Source: Paenibacillus curdlanolyticus YK9
GTDB lineage: Bacteria; Bacillota; Bacilli; Paenibacillales; Paenibacillaceae
DNA: 64,000 nt
Assembly: GCF_000179615.1 (NCBI RefSeq)
Contig: NZ_AEDD01000011.1
Coordinates: forward strand, 124,001 to 188,000
Direction: 5' to 3'
The notes under the pieces are model-generated. The model saw only the letters and a program-made list of their open reading frames with translations, was not told where the DNA came from and made no database searches. Both the position numbers and the translations under genes were made by a program. Positions 10,762 through 20,474 of this stretch are shown one piece after another. Each line of letters opens with the position of its first letter. Positions within the stretch are counted from its first letter, which is position 1.

Positions 10762-13167
10762 ATGATTCGATCCAAAACACGGTGGTCACAGCCTGATTGG
10801 GATGAACGACGTGAACAAGCGGCTGGCCATCTCATGCAAGCTCTTGCGCTTCCGCCGTTAGTCGCCCGCCTGCTCGTCGGACGGGGCATTGAGAGCGAGG
10901 AAGCAGCGACGTCCTTTCTGCATGGCGGAATGGAATTAACGCATGACCCTTATTTATTGGCGGGCATGGAAGCTGCAGTGCAGCGCATCCGTCATGCGAT
11001 CGAACAAGAACAGTGGATTCGCATTTATGGCGACTATGACGCGGACGGGGTCTCGAGCACCTCGTTAATGATTCATTTGCTTGAGCGTCTCGGGGCTAAA
11101 TTCGATTACTATATCCCGCACCGTACGCGTGAAGGCTATGGCATGAATTGTGCTGCAATCGACTTAGCAGCGGAGGCAGGCGTGAAGTTGATTATTACCG
11201 TTGATACAGGCATCAGCGCTGTAGACGAAATTGCTTACGCAAAAGCGAAGGGCATAGAGGTCGTCGTAACGGATCATCACGAACCGCCGGAAGTGCTGCC
11301 AGATGCCTACTCGATTATTAATCCGAAGTTGCCATACTGCCAGTATCCTTACAAGTCGCTTGCGGGAGTAGGAGTTGCCTTCAAGCTTGCCACCGCTTTG
11401 CTAGGGGAAGCGCCGCTGGATCTGACCGATATTGTTGCGCTTGGCACAATCGCTGACGTTATGCCCTTGAATGGCGAGAATCGCGTGCTCGTTCGGCAAG
11501 GGCTTAAGGAAATGGCGTTAAGGACGCGCCCGGGATTTCTAGCGCTCGCTGAAACAGCAGGCGTACAGTTGCAGGCTGTCACTTCAACGAATGTTGCCTT
11601 CTCGATGGCGCCTCGTATTAATGCAAGCGGCAGGCTCGATCACGCGGGAGGCGCAGTGGAGCTGCTTACTACATCAGATCAGGAAGCAGCCGAACTGCTC
11701 GCGGCGAGGCTTGATGCCCTCAACCGCGAACGCCAGCGCATCGTCGAAGAGATGGTTGACGAAGCGATGAGCCAATGGGCAGAGAAGTGCCGCATTGCCG
11801 CAGAAGCGTGCCAGTCACCTCCTGCAGTTATCGTGTTGGCTGGCGAAGGCTGGAATGCAGGCGTAATCGGCATCGTCGCTTCCAAAATGCTGGAGAGATA
11901 CTACAAGCCAACCGTAGTTTTGGGGATCGATACAGAGACCGGGAAGTGCAAAGGCTCGGCCCGGTCGATTGACGGCTTCGATCTCCATGCGGCACTTACG
12001 GCTTGCGCGGATTTGTTTGACCACTTCGGCGGACACCAAGCCGCGGCCGGCATGACCTTGCATCGAGACAAGCTGGATGCGTTAGAGCAAAGCCTTAGCG
12101 ATTCGGCGATGGCATGGCTGTCTCCGGAGGATTGGGTTCCGAAGACCTTCATTGACTTGGCCTGTTCGCCGAAGGAAGCCTCACTGGATACAATCGATCA
12201 GTTGGCGCTGCTTGAGCCTTTTGGAGCTGGGAATCCCGCGCCGCGGTTTTTGTTCGAGCAGCAGCCCGTGACAGACAAGCGTACGATGGGGAAGGAAAGC
12301 AAGCATCTGCGCCTTGCATTGGGCGGCCAACCATCGCGTTTGGAAGCAGTAGGCTTTGGCTTCGGCGAGTTAGCGGAACGAATTGCTTTTGGCGCCCAAG
12401 CGGATCTGGTAGGCGAGCTATCTGTGAACGAGTGGAATGGCAACCGTAAACCACAGCTCTTTATTCAAGACATCCGCATTGCAAATGTTCAGCTGTTTGA
12501 CTGGCGGGGAGAGCGCGAGCCCTACGCAATGCTCCGCAAGCTGCTTGAGACGGCTAGCCGAACGGGCAGAAGAACGCTAATCGTTACAGCTGAGCATGCC
12601 GTACGCGAGACCGCTGCTGCCTGCGCCCGCACGGATGCTGCAGCGGGAACCTACCAGCTTTCTTCCTATGGCGAGCCGCTTGAAGAAACGTTGCCGGTTC
12701 AAGAGCTGATTGTGTATGGCCTGCCATCTTCGGCCCTGGCGCTGCAAGAGCTATCGACATCGCTTCGTGCACTTGAGAGCATTCATTTGCTATATCCAGG
12801 TCGAAGCAAGTCTAGCCCTCGCTCAACAACGCGTGCGATTTTCCCGGATCGAACAGATTTCGCAGCCGCCTATCAGTCGATTCGAAGACAAGGGCGGCTG
12901 GCCGAGTCAGGCTTGGCCGAACGGCTCTCCGAGCAGATCGGCTGGCCGGCAGAGACGATTGGCATGATGATTGCTGTATTTGAAGAGTTAGCTTTCATTA
13001 CACGGGCAGACGGCTGGATAACGGTGAATGGGACGCCGGCCAAAGCGGAGCTTTCTTCGGCTGTCGCTTATCAGCAAGCTTTATTGCAGGCGGAAGCGAA
13101 CGAAACTTTATTTGGAACGGTAGAGCAATTAATGGAACTTATTCAGAGAGGACGTATGAAATCATGA
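10762..13167 (+). CDS. recJ: Single-stranded-DNA-specific exonuclease RecJ
   Basis: A 5'-3' ssDNA exonuclease of recombination and mismatch repair. It has 801 residues from the ATG at 10762, chosen because AGGAGG lies nine bases upstream; a TTG/GTG-type start 27 bases earlier lacks this. DHH motifs are present: [11 protein letters not shown] (about 86-96), [15 protein letters not shown] and GTIADVMPL. The DHHA1 domain follows, with [11 protein letters not shown]. An extra C-terminal region beyond about residue 560 is typical of Firmicute RecJ. The stop overlaps the apt start (ATGA). Confidence 0.95.
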   Translation: MIRSKTRWSQPDWDERREQAAGHLMQALALPPLVARLLVGRGIESEEAATSFLHGGMELTHDPYLLAGMEAAVQRIRHAIEQEQWIRIYGDYDADGVSSTSLMIHLLERLGAKFDYYIPHRTREGYGMNCAAIDLAAEAGVKLIITVDTGISAVDEIAYAKAKGIEVVVTDHHEPPEVLPDAYSIINPKLPYCQYPYKSLAGVGVAFKLATALLGEAPLDLTDIVALGTIADVMPLNGENRVLVRQGLKEMALRTRPGFLALAETAGVQLQAVTSTNVAFSMAPRINASGRLDHAGGAVELLTTSDQEAAELLAARLDALNRERQRIVEEMVDEAMSQWAEKCRIAAEACQSPPAVIVLAGEGWNAGVIGIVASKMLERYYKPTVVLGIDTETGKCKGSARSIDGFDLHAALTACADLFDHFGGHQAAAGMTLHRDKLDALEQSLSDSAMAWLSPEDWVPKTFIDLACSPKEASLDTIDQLALLEPFGAGNPAPRFLFEQQPVTDKRTMGKESKHLRLALGGQPSRLEAVGFGFGELAERIAFGAQADLVGELSVNEWNGNRKPQLFIQDIRIANVQLFDWRGEREPYAMLRKLLETASRTGRRTLIVTAEHAVRETAAACARTDAAAGTYQLSSYGEPLEETLPVQELIVYGLPSSALALQELSTSLRALESIHLLYPGRSKSSPRSTTRAIFPDRTDFAAAYQSIRRQGRLAESGLAERLSEQIGWPAETIGMMIAVFEELAFITRADGWITVNGTPAKAELSSAVAYQQALLQAEANETLFGTVEQLMELIQRGRMKS

Positions 13168-13676
13168 ATTTTAAGGATTATATCCGCGTTATTCCAGATT
13201 ATCCGCAACCAGGCATTCGCTTCAAAGACATTACGACGCTGTTGAAGGATGGAGCAGCATATCGTGCAGCAATCGAAGCGATGCATAAAGCCATTGCCCA
13301 CAAAGAAATTGATTTGGTAGCAGGACCAGAGGCTCGGGGCTTCGTCATTGGAGCTCCGCTTGCGATCTCGCTTGGCGTAGGCTTCGTGCCCGTTCGTAAA
13401 TCCGGCAAGCTGCCAGGCGAAACGGTTGAAGCAAGCTACGATCTTGAGTACGGCAAAGACCGCCTTGCGATCCATGCCGATTCCATCAAGCCGGGCCAAC
13501 GCGTTCTGATCGCGGACGATTTGCTTGCAACGGGCGGCACCATCGCGACGACGATCGATTTGATCCGCCAGTTGGGCGGCGAAGTGGTAGGGGCGTCGTT
13601 CCTGATCGAGCTGAGCTATCTGCCAGGCCGCGAGAAGCTTGGCGGCATTGAAGTACAATCGCTGATTACGTATTAA
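13164..13676 (+). CDS. apt: Adenine phosphoribosyltransferase
   Basis: Salvages adenine to AMP using PRPP. The 170-residue length is standard. The PRPP-binding motif [21 protein letters not shown] is at about residues 112-132, and the N-terminal [18 protein letters not shown] block is diagnostic. The start codon overlaps the recJ stop by four bases (ATGA), which implies translational coupling. The recJ-apt-relA order is conserved in Firmicutes. Confidence 0.97.
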   Translation: MNFKDYIRVIPDYPQPGIRFKDITTLLKDGAAYRAAIEAMHKAIAHKEIDLVAGPEARGFVIGAPLAISLGVGFVPVRKSGKLPGETVEASYDLEYGKDRLAIHADSIKPGQRVLIADDLLATGGTIATTIDLIRQLGGEVVGASFLIELSYLPGREKLGGIEVQSLITY

Positions 13677-13688
13677 GCAAAGCCGATA

Positions 13689-13742
13689 CAGCCTGCGTTT
13701 TTGCCGCCAACTTTGGCAGCGAGAACGGCAGGCTGTTTCTTT
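13689..13742 (+). terminator. Terminator-like hairpin after apt
   Basis: CAGCCTGC (13689-13696) pairs with GCAGGCTG (13728-13735), with an inner TGCC/GGCA pairing and a T-rich tail (TTTCTTTGTTTC). The U-tract is imperfect, so termination may be partial. Confidence 0.6.
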
Positions 13743-13781
13743 GTTTCACGGGAAGGGCGGTTCCTTGATTCGGTTCGAGAG

Positions 13782-13811
13782 TTGACGCCGCCTTGGTTTA
13801 GCAGGCATAAT
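13782..13811 (+). promoter_or_regulatory. SigA-type promoter upstream of relA
   Basis: TTGACG (13782-13787), an 18-base spacer and CATAAT (13806-13811), about 100 bases before the relA ATG. With the preceding hairpin this suggests that relA has its own promoter. Confidence 0.6.
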
Positions 13812-13912
13812 AGCTTTAATCCATTAATCACGAAACGTGAACGGCAAGAAGTTAAGTTTTTGATAAGGGTGAGCGAGGGCATCATTCGACTCGTTTCGGA
13901 AAGGGACGTTGC

Positions 13913-16099
13913 ATGGGCATAGAGCAGTTACTCGAAAAGGCATCGACCTATATGAAAGACCAGGATTTGCTGCGAGTACGGGAAGCTTATGATTTTGCGG
14001 AACAAGCGCATCACGGCCAGGTCCGCAAATCAGGCGAACCGTATATTTTGCATCCGATTGCAGTCGCAGATATTCTGGTCGACATGCAGATGGACGTCAT
14101 GTCGATTATTGCGGCATTATTGCATGATGTCGTCGAAGACACGACCGTCAACCTCGACGGCGTGCGTGCCCGTTTCGGGGATACGTGCGCAATGCTTGTC
14201 GACGGCTTGACCAAGCTGGAGAAAATCAAATTCCGCTCCAAGGAAGAGCAGCAGAATGAGAACTATCGCAAAATGTTCGTCGCCATGGCGCAGGACATTC
14301 GCGTTATTTTGATAAAGCTTGCTGACCGGCTGCACAATATGCGTACGCTGAAGTTCCAGTCGGAGGAAGCGCAGCGCCGGATCGCATATGAGACGCTGGA
14401 AATTTTTTGTCCGATCGCGCATCGGCTCGGTATCAGTGCAATCAAGTGGGAGATGGAGGATATCGCGCTTCGCTACTTGAATCCGCAGCAGTATTACCGC
14501 ATCGCCAATCTGATGAAGAAGAAGCGGACGGAGCGGGAGCAGTATATCGATGAAGTCATTGGACGTATAAACGAGAAGCTCGATGAGATGGGGATTCAAG
14601 GTGACATCTCTGGCCGACCGAAACATATTTATAGCATTTACAAGAAAATGACGATGAAAAACAAGCAGTTTAATGAAATCTACGATCTGCTTGCAATTCG
14701 AATCATCGTTGATAATATTAAAGATTGTTATGCGACGCTCGGGATCATCCATACGCTATGGCGTCCAATGCCAGGGCGATTCAAGGATTATATCGCGATG
14801 CCGAAAGCGAACATGTACCAATCTCTCCACACGACCGTAATCGGACAAAATGGCGAACCGACCGAGGTCCAAATTCGGACGTGGGACATGCATCGTACGA
14901 GCGAGTATGGCGTTGCGGCGCATTGGGCTTATAAGGAAGGCGGCAACCACGTTGTCGCAAGCGGGAATTTTGAAGACAAAATGTCATGGTTCCGCGAGAT
15001 ACTCGAATTGCAGCAGGACGCCAAGGACGCATCGGAATTTGTCGAATCATTGAAGATGGATTTCTTCTCTGATCTTGTTTTCGTATTTACGCCAAAGGGC
15101 GAGGTATTCGAGCTGCCGGCAGGATCCGTTCCGCTTGATTTTGCTTATCGCGTACACACGGAGGTCGGTAATCGAACGATTGGCGCGAAAGTCAATGGCC
15201 GTATTGTACCGCTTGACCATAAGCTCAAGACTGGCGATATCGTGGAGATTTTGACCTCCAAGCATTCATATGGACCAAGCCAGGATTGGGTCAAAATCGC
15301 TCAATCGTCGCATGCGCGGAGCAAAATCAAACAATGGTTCAAAAAAGAGAAGCGGGATGAGAATGTAGCCAAGGGACGCGAGCTCCTTGAACGTGAAATC
15401 AAACGGCTCGGATTAGAAGCCTCCGCATGGCTGACGGACGATAAGCTGCAAGAAGTGGCGACTCGCTTTACGTTTAACGACTTGGAGGATATGCTGTCAG
15501 CTATTGGATTCAACGGCATTACGGCGGCCCAAGTATGTTCGAAGCTGACGGAGAAGCTTCGTAAGGAAGCGGAAGAAGCAAGCTTAATCGAGCTGACGAG
15601 CGAACCGCGTGAGATGCGCACGCCGGGAGCTAGGAAAAATCGGCCGAATCATGGCGTTACGGTTAAAGGCATCGACAACCTGCTCGTGCGGTTCGCACGA
15701 TGCTGCAACCCTGTGCCGGGCGATGAAATCGTCGGCTATATTACGCGCGGACGCGGTGTTTCAGTCCATCGCCTCGATTGCACCAACATTCCGTTTGGAA
15801 ACGATGGGGAAGAGGCGGAACGCGTCATTGAAGTAGAGTGGGAAGAGTCGATTGAAGCGAATTATAGCGTCGACATCGAGATTACCGGGCATGATCGCCG
15901 CGGCGTATTGAATGAAGTGCTGCAAGCGGTATCGGAGAGCAAGACGAACATTTCTGCTGTTACGAGCCGAGCGGTCAAAAATAAAATGGCGATGATTCAC
16001 ATGACGATTCTGATTCGAAACGTGCAGCATTTGGAATCGGTTGTCGAGAAAATCAAGCGTGTCAAAGACATTTATTCCGTTCAACGGATTATGCAGTAG
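13913..16099 (+). CDS. relA: Bifunctional (p)ppGpp synthetase/hydrolase RelA/SpoT
   Basis: The long RSH enzyme of the stringent response, 728 residues. In order: an HD hydrolase domain with YILHPIAVADIL and ALLHDVVEDT (about 43-75), a synthetase domain with GRPKHIYSIYKKM and YDLLAIRIIVD (about 240-270), a TGS domain with FVFTPKGEVFELPAGSVPLDFAY (near 385-407), a zinc-finger-like region with FARCCNPVPGDEIVGY, and a C-terminal ACT domain. Both catalytic halves look intact. The ATG follows GGAAAGGGACGTTGC. Confidence 0.97.
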   Translation: MGIEQLLEKASTYMKDQDLLRVREAYDFAEQAHHGQVRKSGEPYILHPIAVADILVDMQMDVMSIIAALLHDVVEDTTVNLDGVRARFGDTCAMLVDGLTKLEKIKFRSKEEQQNENYRKMFVAMAQDIRVILIKLADRLHNMRTLKFQSEEAQRRIAYETLEIFCPIAHRLGISAIKWEMEDIALRYLNPQQYYRIANLMKKKRTEREQYIDEVIGRINEKLDEMGIQGDISGRPKHIYSIYKKMTMKNKQFNEIYDLLAIRIIVDNIKDCYATLGIIHTLWRPMPGRFKDYIAMPKANMYQSLHTTVIGQNGEPTEVQIRTWDMHRTSEYGVAAHWAYKEGGNHVVASGNFEDKMSWFREILELQQDAKDASEFVESLKMDFFSDLVFVFTPKGEVFELPAGSVPLDFAYRVHTEVGNRTIGAKVNGRIVPLDHKLKTGDIVEILTSKHSYGPSQDWVKIAQSSHARSKIKQWFKKEKRDENVAKGRELLEREIKRLGLEASAWLTDDKLQEVATRFTFNDLEDMLSAIGFNGITAAQVCSKLTEKLRKEAEEASLIELTSEPREMRTPGARKNRPNHGVTVKGIDNLLVRFARCCNPVPGDEIVGYITRGRGVSVHRLDCTNIPFGNDGEEAERVIEVEWEESIEANYSVDIEITGHDRRGVLNEVLQAVSESKTNISAVTSRAVKNKMAMIHMTILIRNVQHLESVVEKIKRVKDIYSVQRIMQ

Positions 16100-16132
16100 C
16101 CTTGTCATGCTAAGAATAAGAGGGTATTCACC

Positions 16133-16579
16133 TTGAGAATCGTATTGCAGCGCAGCAAGAAAGCGTCCGTCGAGGTTGATGGAGCGATTGTCGGAACCAT
16201 TGATAAGGGTCTCGTATTGCTCGTCGGTGTTACGCACGAGGACACGGAGGCTGATGCCAAGTGGTTGGCAGACAAGGTCGCCGGGCTCCGCATTTTTGAA
16301 GATGGGGCTGGCAAAATGAACCATTCCGTACAAGAGGTCGGCGGGGACATCTTGTCCATCTCGCAATTTACGCTATACGGCGATTGCCGCAAAGGCAGAA
16401 GGCCGAATTTTATGGCTGCTGCCCGGCCTGAACCGGCTGAAGCGTTATACAATCGGTTTAATGAGCTGCTGCGCGAAACGGGGCTCCGAGTCGAAACAGG
16501 CGTGTTCGGCGCTATGATGGATGTGTCGCTCGTCAACTGGGGCCCGATCACGCTCGTGCTCGATAGCAAGGCGGAATGA
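16133..16579 (+). CDS. dtd: D-aminoacyl-tRNA deacylase
   Basis: Removes D-amino acids (and Gly from tRNA-Ala) from mischarged tRNA. 148 residues, normal length. Family motifs [17 protein letters not shown] (about 80-96) and the cis-GP-type [11 protein letters not shown] near the end are visible. The start is TTG at 16133 with AAGAGGGT upstream. The relA-dtd pair is conserved in B. subtilis (relA-yrvI). Confidence 0.95.
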   Translation: MRIVLQRSKKASVEVDGAIVGTIDKGLVLLVGVTHEDTEADAKWLADKVAGLRIFEDGAGKMNHSVQEVGGDILSISQFTLYGDCRKGRRPNFMAAARPEPAEALYNRFNELLRETGLRVETGVFGAMMDVSLVNWGPITLVLDSKAE

Positions 16580-16696
16580 TGGTTTCGTCGTTTAGTTTGT
16601 CCGAGATCGGAAACAATAGCGGTAGAGTGTTGTTCCAACACAAAATTCCGCTTGATGCGCCTATCGGGCGCGCCAACCTGCAAGGGAGTGTTTCTG

Positions 16697-16867
16697 ATGC
16701 ACCAATCGCGCAAGGAGCAGAGCATAGAGCGGGCATCTCGCCGCCTGCTGCTGACCGACCGTAAGGAAGCGATGATGCTGGACGAATTCGACGATGAGGT
16801 AGAAGTCGCTGCAGAATGGGCTTTCGGCGCAATGCCAGCCAAGCGGCAAAGCGCTGACCAGCCGTAG
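16697..16867 (+). CDS. Small acidic hypothetical protein (56 aa)
   Basis: The ATG at 16697 follows AAGGGAG by six bases. The product begins MHQSRKEQSIERASRRLLL, basic and helical, and then has an acidic patch DEFDDEVEVAAEWAFG. No family recognised. It lies between dtd and hemZ, where other frames are also open, so it rests on the ribosome-binding site and the composed charge pattern only. Confidence 0.4.
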   Translation: MHQSRKEQSIERASRRLLLTDRKEAMMLDEFDDEVEVAAEWAFGAMPAKRQSADQP

Positions 16868-16887
16868 GAATAGAATAGGAACGAAGG

Positions 16888-16920
16888 CAAGCCGCCCCAA
16901 CGTCGGTTGGGTGCGGCTTG
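16888..16920 (+). terminator. Strong GC-rich hairpin before hemZ
   Basis: CAAGCCGC plus CCCAAC pair with GTTGGG plus GCGGCTTG, with one bulged T. There is no clear U-tract afterwards, so it could be a weak terminator or a leader structure. It overlaps the TTG that would be the longest hemZ start, which argues for the later ATG. Confidence 0.5.
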
Positions 16921-16947
16921 TCCGTTGAATTGAAGGGGATAGAGGAA

Positions 16948-18501
16948 ATGAACGTCCATGTACAAGCGGCAGACGCCTCGTTCGAGCGGTCATTATGCAA
17001 TATTGTGCCGCTTTTTTTTGAGGAAGTTAATACGACTTTCAGCGCGGAGCCTGGCGGCGAAGCTGATCTGCAGATCATACTCGACTACCATGAGCGGGAG
17101 AATGGCGTCTATGCGTCAGCATCCTTGCTCGCTAACGGGGAAACGCAGTCACTTGAGACTGCGCAGTATGAGAGTCCAGTGGCAGGCGATGCGCCAAGGG
17201 AAGAAAAGCGTAAGCTGCTCAAACAAGCTGCCAGCCGCGTATTGCTGGACGTTTTGCAGAAGCATACAGGGCTTGTGCAGCCTTGGGGGATCTTGACGGG
17301 CGTTCGCCCGACCAAGCTGCTGCATGAGCGCGTAAGGCGCGGCATTCCTGCGGCGCAAGCGCGCCGCGAGCTGCAGGAGCATTATTTGATCAGCCAAGAG
17401 AAGATTGAGCTGATGGAACGAATCGTACAGCGCCAGCTGACGGCCATTCCGGATCTATACCGTATTCGCGATGAGGTCAGCATCTATATCGGAATCCCGT
17501 TTTGCCCGACCAAATGCGCTTATTGCACGTTCCCAGCTTATGATATCAACGGTCGCCAAGGCTCCGTCAACGGCTTCTTGACCGGGCTTCATGAAGAAAT
17601 GCGTGAAATCGGCGAATGGCTGAAGCGCAACGATGTCAAGATTACGACGATCTATTACGGCGGAGGTACGCCTACAAGCATTACAGCGGAAGAAATGGAT
17701 GCGATGTATAGCCTCATGTACGAGGTATTCCCGAATGTGGACGACGTGCGCGAAATTACGGTCGAAGCCGGGCGTCCGGATACGATCACTCCTGAGAAGC
17801 TGGCTGTCATGCAAAAATGGGGCGTTGACCGGATCAGCATCAATCCGCAGTCTTATATTCAGGAGACGTTGGAAGTCATCGGCCGTCATCATACGGTAGA
17901 AGAGACGATTCGCAAGTTTGAGCTGGCCCGCGAATGCGGCATGGACAATATTAACATGGACCTCATCATCGGGCTTCCGAATGAGGGATTGCCGGAATTC
18001 GAGCATACGCTGTCAGAGACGGCGAATTTGATGCCGGAGTCGCTCACCGTCCATACGCTTTCGTTCAAACGGGCTTCGGAAATGACGCGCCATCGCGGGG
18101 ATCAGAAGTTCAAGGTGGCGGATCGCGAAGAGATCACGGCCATGATGCGGCGTGCAGTGGAGTGGACCGATGAATACGGTTATATTCCTTATTATCTGTA
18201 CCGTCAGAAAAACATCCTTGGCAACTTGGAAAATGTCGGCTATGCGCTGGCGGGAATGGAAAGCTTGTACAACATTCTGATTATCGAAGAAATGCAGTCG
18301 ATCGTCGGGCTTGGCTGCGGCGCTTCGAGCAAGTTTGTCGATCCGGCTACCGGCGAGATTACAAGGCTCGCGAACCCGAAGGAGCCGAAGGCGTACAACG
18401 ATACGTATAAGCAATATACCGATGCCAAAATCGAAGTGCTTGAGCGGTTATACGGGTCATCACGTCGCACCCAAAACGAGCACACGTCTACGCTAGCTTA
18501 G
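16948..18501 (+). CDS. hemZ: Radical SAM coproporphyrinogen III oxidase-like protein HemZ
   Basis: About 517 residues from the ATG at 16948 (GGGGATAGAGGAA before it). The radical-SAM cluster motif CPTKCAYC is at about residue 186 within IGIPFCPTKCAYCTFPAYD. It is followed by YYGGGTPTS and later HemN-type blocks such as NMDLIIGLPNE. The long N-terminal region before the SAM core is typical of HemZ in Bacillales. The B. subtilis hemZ gene is also near this locus. True coproporphyrinogen activity is not proven for all HemZ. Confidence 0.92.
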   Translation: MNVHVQAADASFERSLCNIVPLFFEEVNTTFSAEPGGEADLQIILDYHERENGVYASASLLANGETQSLETAQYESPVAGDAPREEKRKLLKQAASRVLLDVLQKHTGLVQPWGILTGVRPTKLLHERVRRGIPAAQARRELQEHYLISQEKIELMERIVQRQLTAIPDLYRIRDEVSIYIGIPFCPTKCAYCTFPAYDINGRQGSVNGFLTGLHEEMREIGEWLKRNDVKITTIYYGGGTPTSITAEEMDAMYSLMYEVFPNVDDVREITVEAGRPDTITPEKLAVMQKWGVDRISINPQSYIQETLEVIGRHHTVEETIRKFELARECGMDNINMDLIIGLPNEGLPEFEHTLSETANLMPESLTVHTLSFKRASEMTRHRGDQKFKVADREEITAMMRRAVEWTDEYGYIPYYLYRQKNILGNLENVGYALAGMESLYNILIIEEMQSIVGLGCGASSKFVDPATGEITRLANPKEPKAYNDTYKQYTDAKIEVLERLYGSSRRTQNEHTSTLA

Positions 18502-18658
18502 ATTTATTGATAGGCCTAAAGTGGATAGCGCTTTAGGGAACCGTAAAGTAAACGCTTTATAAATTGTAATGTTTTCGTAACGCGATTAACATCTTTCTTT
18601 AATATCATCGGACTATACTAGAACTCGACCCCCTTTTTAAAATATATACTTTTGATAA

Positions 18659-18684
18659 CCTACAACGCTGTTGTAGGTTTTTTT
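18659..18684 (+). terminator. Rho-independent terminator after hemZ
   Basis: CCTACAAC - GCT - GTTGTAGG followed by seven T. The 150 bases between the hemZ stop and this hairpin are AT-rich and hold weaker inverted repeats (for example CCTAAAG/CTTTAGG). No gene is seen there. Confidence 0.9.
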
Positions 18685-18725
18685 CTGCCCATTGGGCAGG
18701 TTCCGCTATGGGGACAGAATGCAGC

Positions 18726-18754
18726 TTGACTTCGGTACGTCTGACGAGTAAAAT
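18726..18754 (+). promoter_or_regulatory. SigA-type promoter for hisS-aspS
   Basis: TTGACT (18726-18731), a 17-base spacer and TAAAAT (18749-18754). A start near 18761 would give a leader of about 390 bases containing the T-box. Confidence 0.8.
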
Positions 18755-18760
18755 TTAAAG

Positions 18761-19125
18761 GAATATGTTGTCGATTCGATGATAGGACAAAGTACTCACG
18801 TGCATGTACACAGAGAGAGGCGCCTTTGGCTGCAAGCGTCTTTATGGTGGCGATGAGGAAAGACTTCCTGGAGAACGGGCGGCGAACGCAAGGTTCAAGC
18901 AGGGAGCGGGTGCTTCTTCTCGCTTCAGCTTCTACGGAACCATTGCAACTAGTCGTACCGCGTGTAACGGGCGTTAACCGTCTAAGCGGAGCATCTCATG
19001 AGCAGCGTTATTGTGCGAATGAGCATGTCCGGAATGTGGGTGGCACCACGGGAGATCAGCATAAATCTCTCGTCCCTGACTGACCGTTCTGACGGCAGTT
19101 AGGGACGGGAGTTTTTTATTTTTTT
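18761..19125 (+). ncRNA. T-box leader of hisS-aspS, probably sensing tRNA-Asp
   Basis: Stem I begins with GATAGGACAAAGTA (18781-18794), the usual GATGA..AGTA type 5' side. The AG-bulge element AGAGAGAGG and GGCTGCAAG follow. AGGA (18784-18787) can pair with TCCT (18866-18869), which puts GAC (18862-18864, an Asp codon) in the specifier position. The T-box core GTGGGTGGCACCACGG is at 19036-19051 and its TGGC would pair with a 3' GCCA end. The terminator arms are CGTCCCTGACTG / CAGTTAGGGACG, followed by a long T-run (19112-19125). Confidence 0.85.
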
Positions 19126-19153
19126 GACCTATAGATCAGCAAGGGGGATTCCT

Positions 19154-20404
19154 ATGGCATTCCAGAAACCGCCAGGTACACAAGATCTGCTGCCGGGCGC
19201 GGTTGAGCGCTGGCAGTTCGTCGAGAGCAAGGCGCGCGACATTTGCCGCCGGTTCAACTTCCGTGAAATTCGGACGCCAATCTTCGAAGCGACGGAGCTG
19301 TTCCAGCGTGGAGTAGGCGAGACGACGGATATTGTAGAGAAAGAGATGTATACGTTCACCGACCGCGGGAACCGAAGCCTGACGCTTCGTCCTGAGGGTA
19401 CGGCTGGCGCTGTACGGGCTTTTGTCGAGAATAAGCTGTACGGCGAGCCTGATCTGACGAAGCTGTATTATATCGGTCCCATGTTCCGCTATGAGCGGGC
19501 GCAAGCGGGCCGGTATCGCCAGTTCCACCAATTCGGCGTCGAGGCGCTTGGAGCAGTCGACCCTGCGCTTGATGCGGAGGTAATCGCACTCGGTTACACG
19601 TTCTATACGGAAGTTGGGCTCAAAGGCGTCCGCGTGGAGATCAACTCCGTCGGTACGCCAGCGGTTCGTGCGGCCTTCCGCGAAAAGCTGCTGTCGTTCC
19701 TTGAACCGAAACGCAGCCTGCTATGCAAAGATTGCCAGTCGCGCATCGACCGCAACCCGCTGCGCGTGCTTGATTGCAAAGTGGATCAAGCGCATTTTGA
19801 AGGCGCGCCTTCGATTCTGGAAAGTCTGGATGAAGAGTGCCAAACGCATTTTGACAAAGTAAAAACGTATCTGAGCGATATGAACATTCCGTTCGAAATA
19901 AACCCTCGACTGGTGCGCGGTCTTGATTACTACACGCACACAGCATTCGAGTACAAAGCAGAAGGCATCGGCGCAATCGATACGGTTGGCGGCGGAGGGC
20001 GTTATAACGGCCTTGTCGCCGAAGTCGGCGGACCGGATCAACCGGGCGTCGGGCTAGGCCTTGGGCTTGAACGGACGGTTATGCTGCTGGAGCACCAGCA
20101 GACAGAACTGCCGAACGCGACGGCGATTGACGCTTATGTCGTAGCGCTGGGCGAAGCCGCTGAGCGCGAGACATCGAAGCTGATCTATCAGCTGCGGTCG
20201 AGCGGATTGTCGGTCGAGCGCGATTATCAAGGGCGCAAGATGAAAGCTCAGATGAAATCAGCCGACCGTCTTCAAGCCCGGTATACGGCGATCCTTGGCG
20301 ATGACGAGCTCGCCCGCGGCGAGATTGCGCTCAAGGAGATGGCGACGGGCGAGCAGCGGTTTGTCTCGCTGGATTCGCTCGCTGAAGCGATCAAGAAGCA
20401 GTAG
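19154..20404 (+). CDS. hisS: Histidyl-tRNA synthetase
   Basis: Class II synthetase of 416 residues. Motifs are RPEGTAGAVRAF (motif 2 region, near residue 80), RYERAQAGRYRQFHQFGVE (near 112), the histidine-specific LVRGLDYYTHTAFEY (near 258) and GGGRYNGL (near 284). The start at 19154 was chosen because AAGGGGG lies ten bases upstream; a longer frame begins in the terminator region. It is controlled by the T-box leader and followed by aspS. Confidence 0.97.
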   Translation: MAFQKPPGTQDLLPGAVERWQFVESKARDICRRFNFREIRTPIFEATELFQRGVGETTDIVEKEMYTFTDRGNRSLTLRPEGTAGAVRAFVENKLYGEPDLTKLYYIGPMFRYERAQAGRYRQFHQFGVEALGAVDPALDAEVIALGYTFYTEVGLKGVRVEINSVGTPAVRAAFREKLLSFLEPKRSLLCKDCQSRIDRNPLRVLDCKVDQAHFEGAPSILESLDEECQTHFDKVKTYLSDMNIPFEINPRLVRGLDYYTHTAFEYKAEGIGAIDTVGGGGRYNGLVAEVGGPDQPGVGLGLGLERTVMLLEHQQTELPNATAIDAYVVALGEAAERETSKLIYQLRSSGLSVERDYQGRKMKAQMKSADRLQARYTAILGDDELARGEIALKEMATGEQRFVSLDSLAEAIKKQ

Positions 20405-20474
20405 CTTGCTGCGTATCCTCGGATTTTCGATTTTCGGATTCCATACAACCTTAACAAGAGGAGAATGATTCCCC

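Noticed and set aside
16918-16947. TTG start giving a longer HemZ
   Set aside because: It lies on the right arm of the hairpin at 16888-16920 and has no ribosome-binding site; the ATG at 16948 does.
18826-19083. 85-codon frame in the hisS leader
   Set aside because: It lies within the T-box leader, whose conserved elements explain the sequence.
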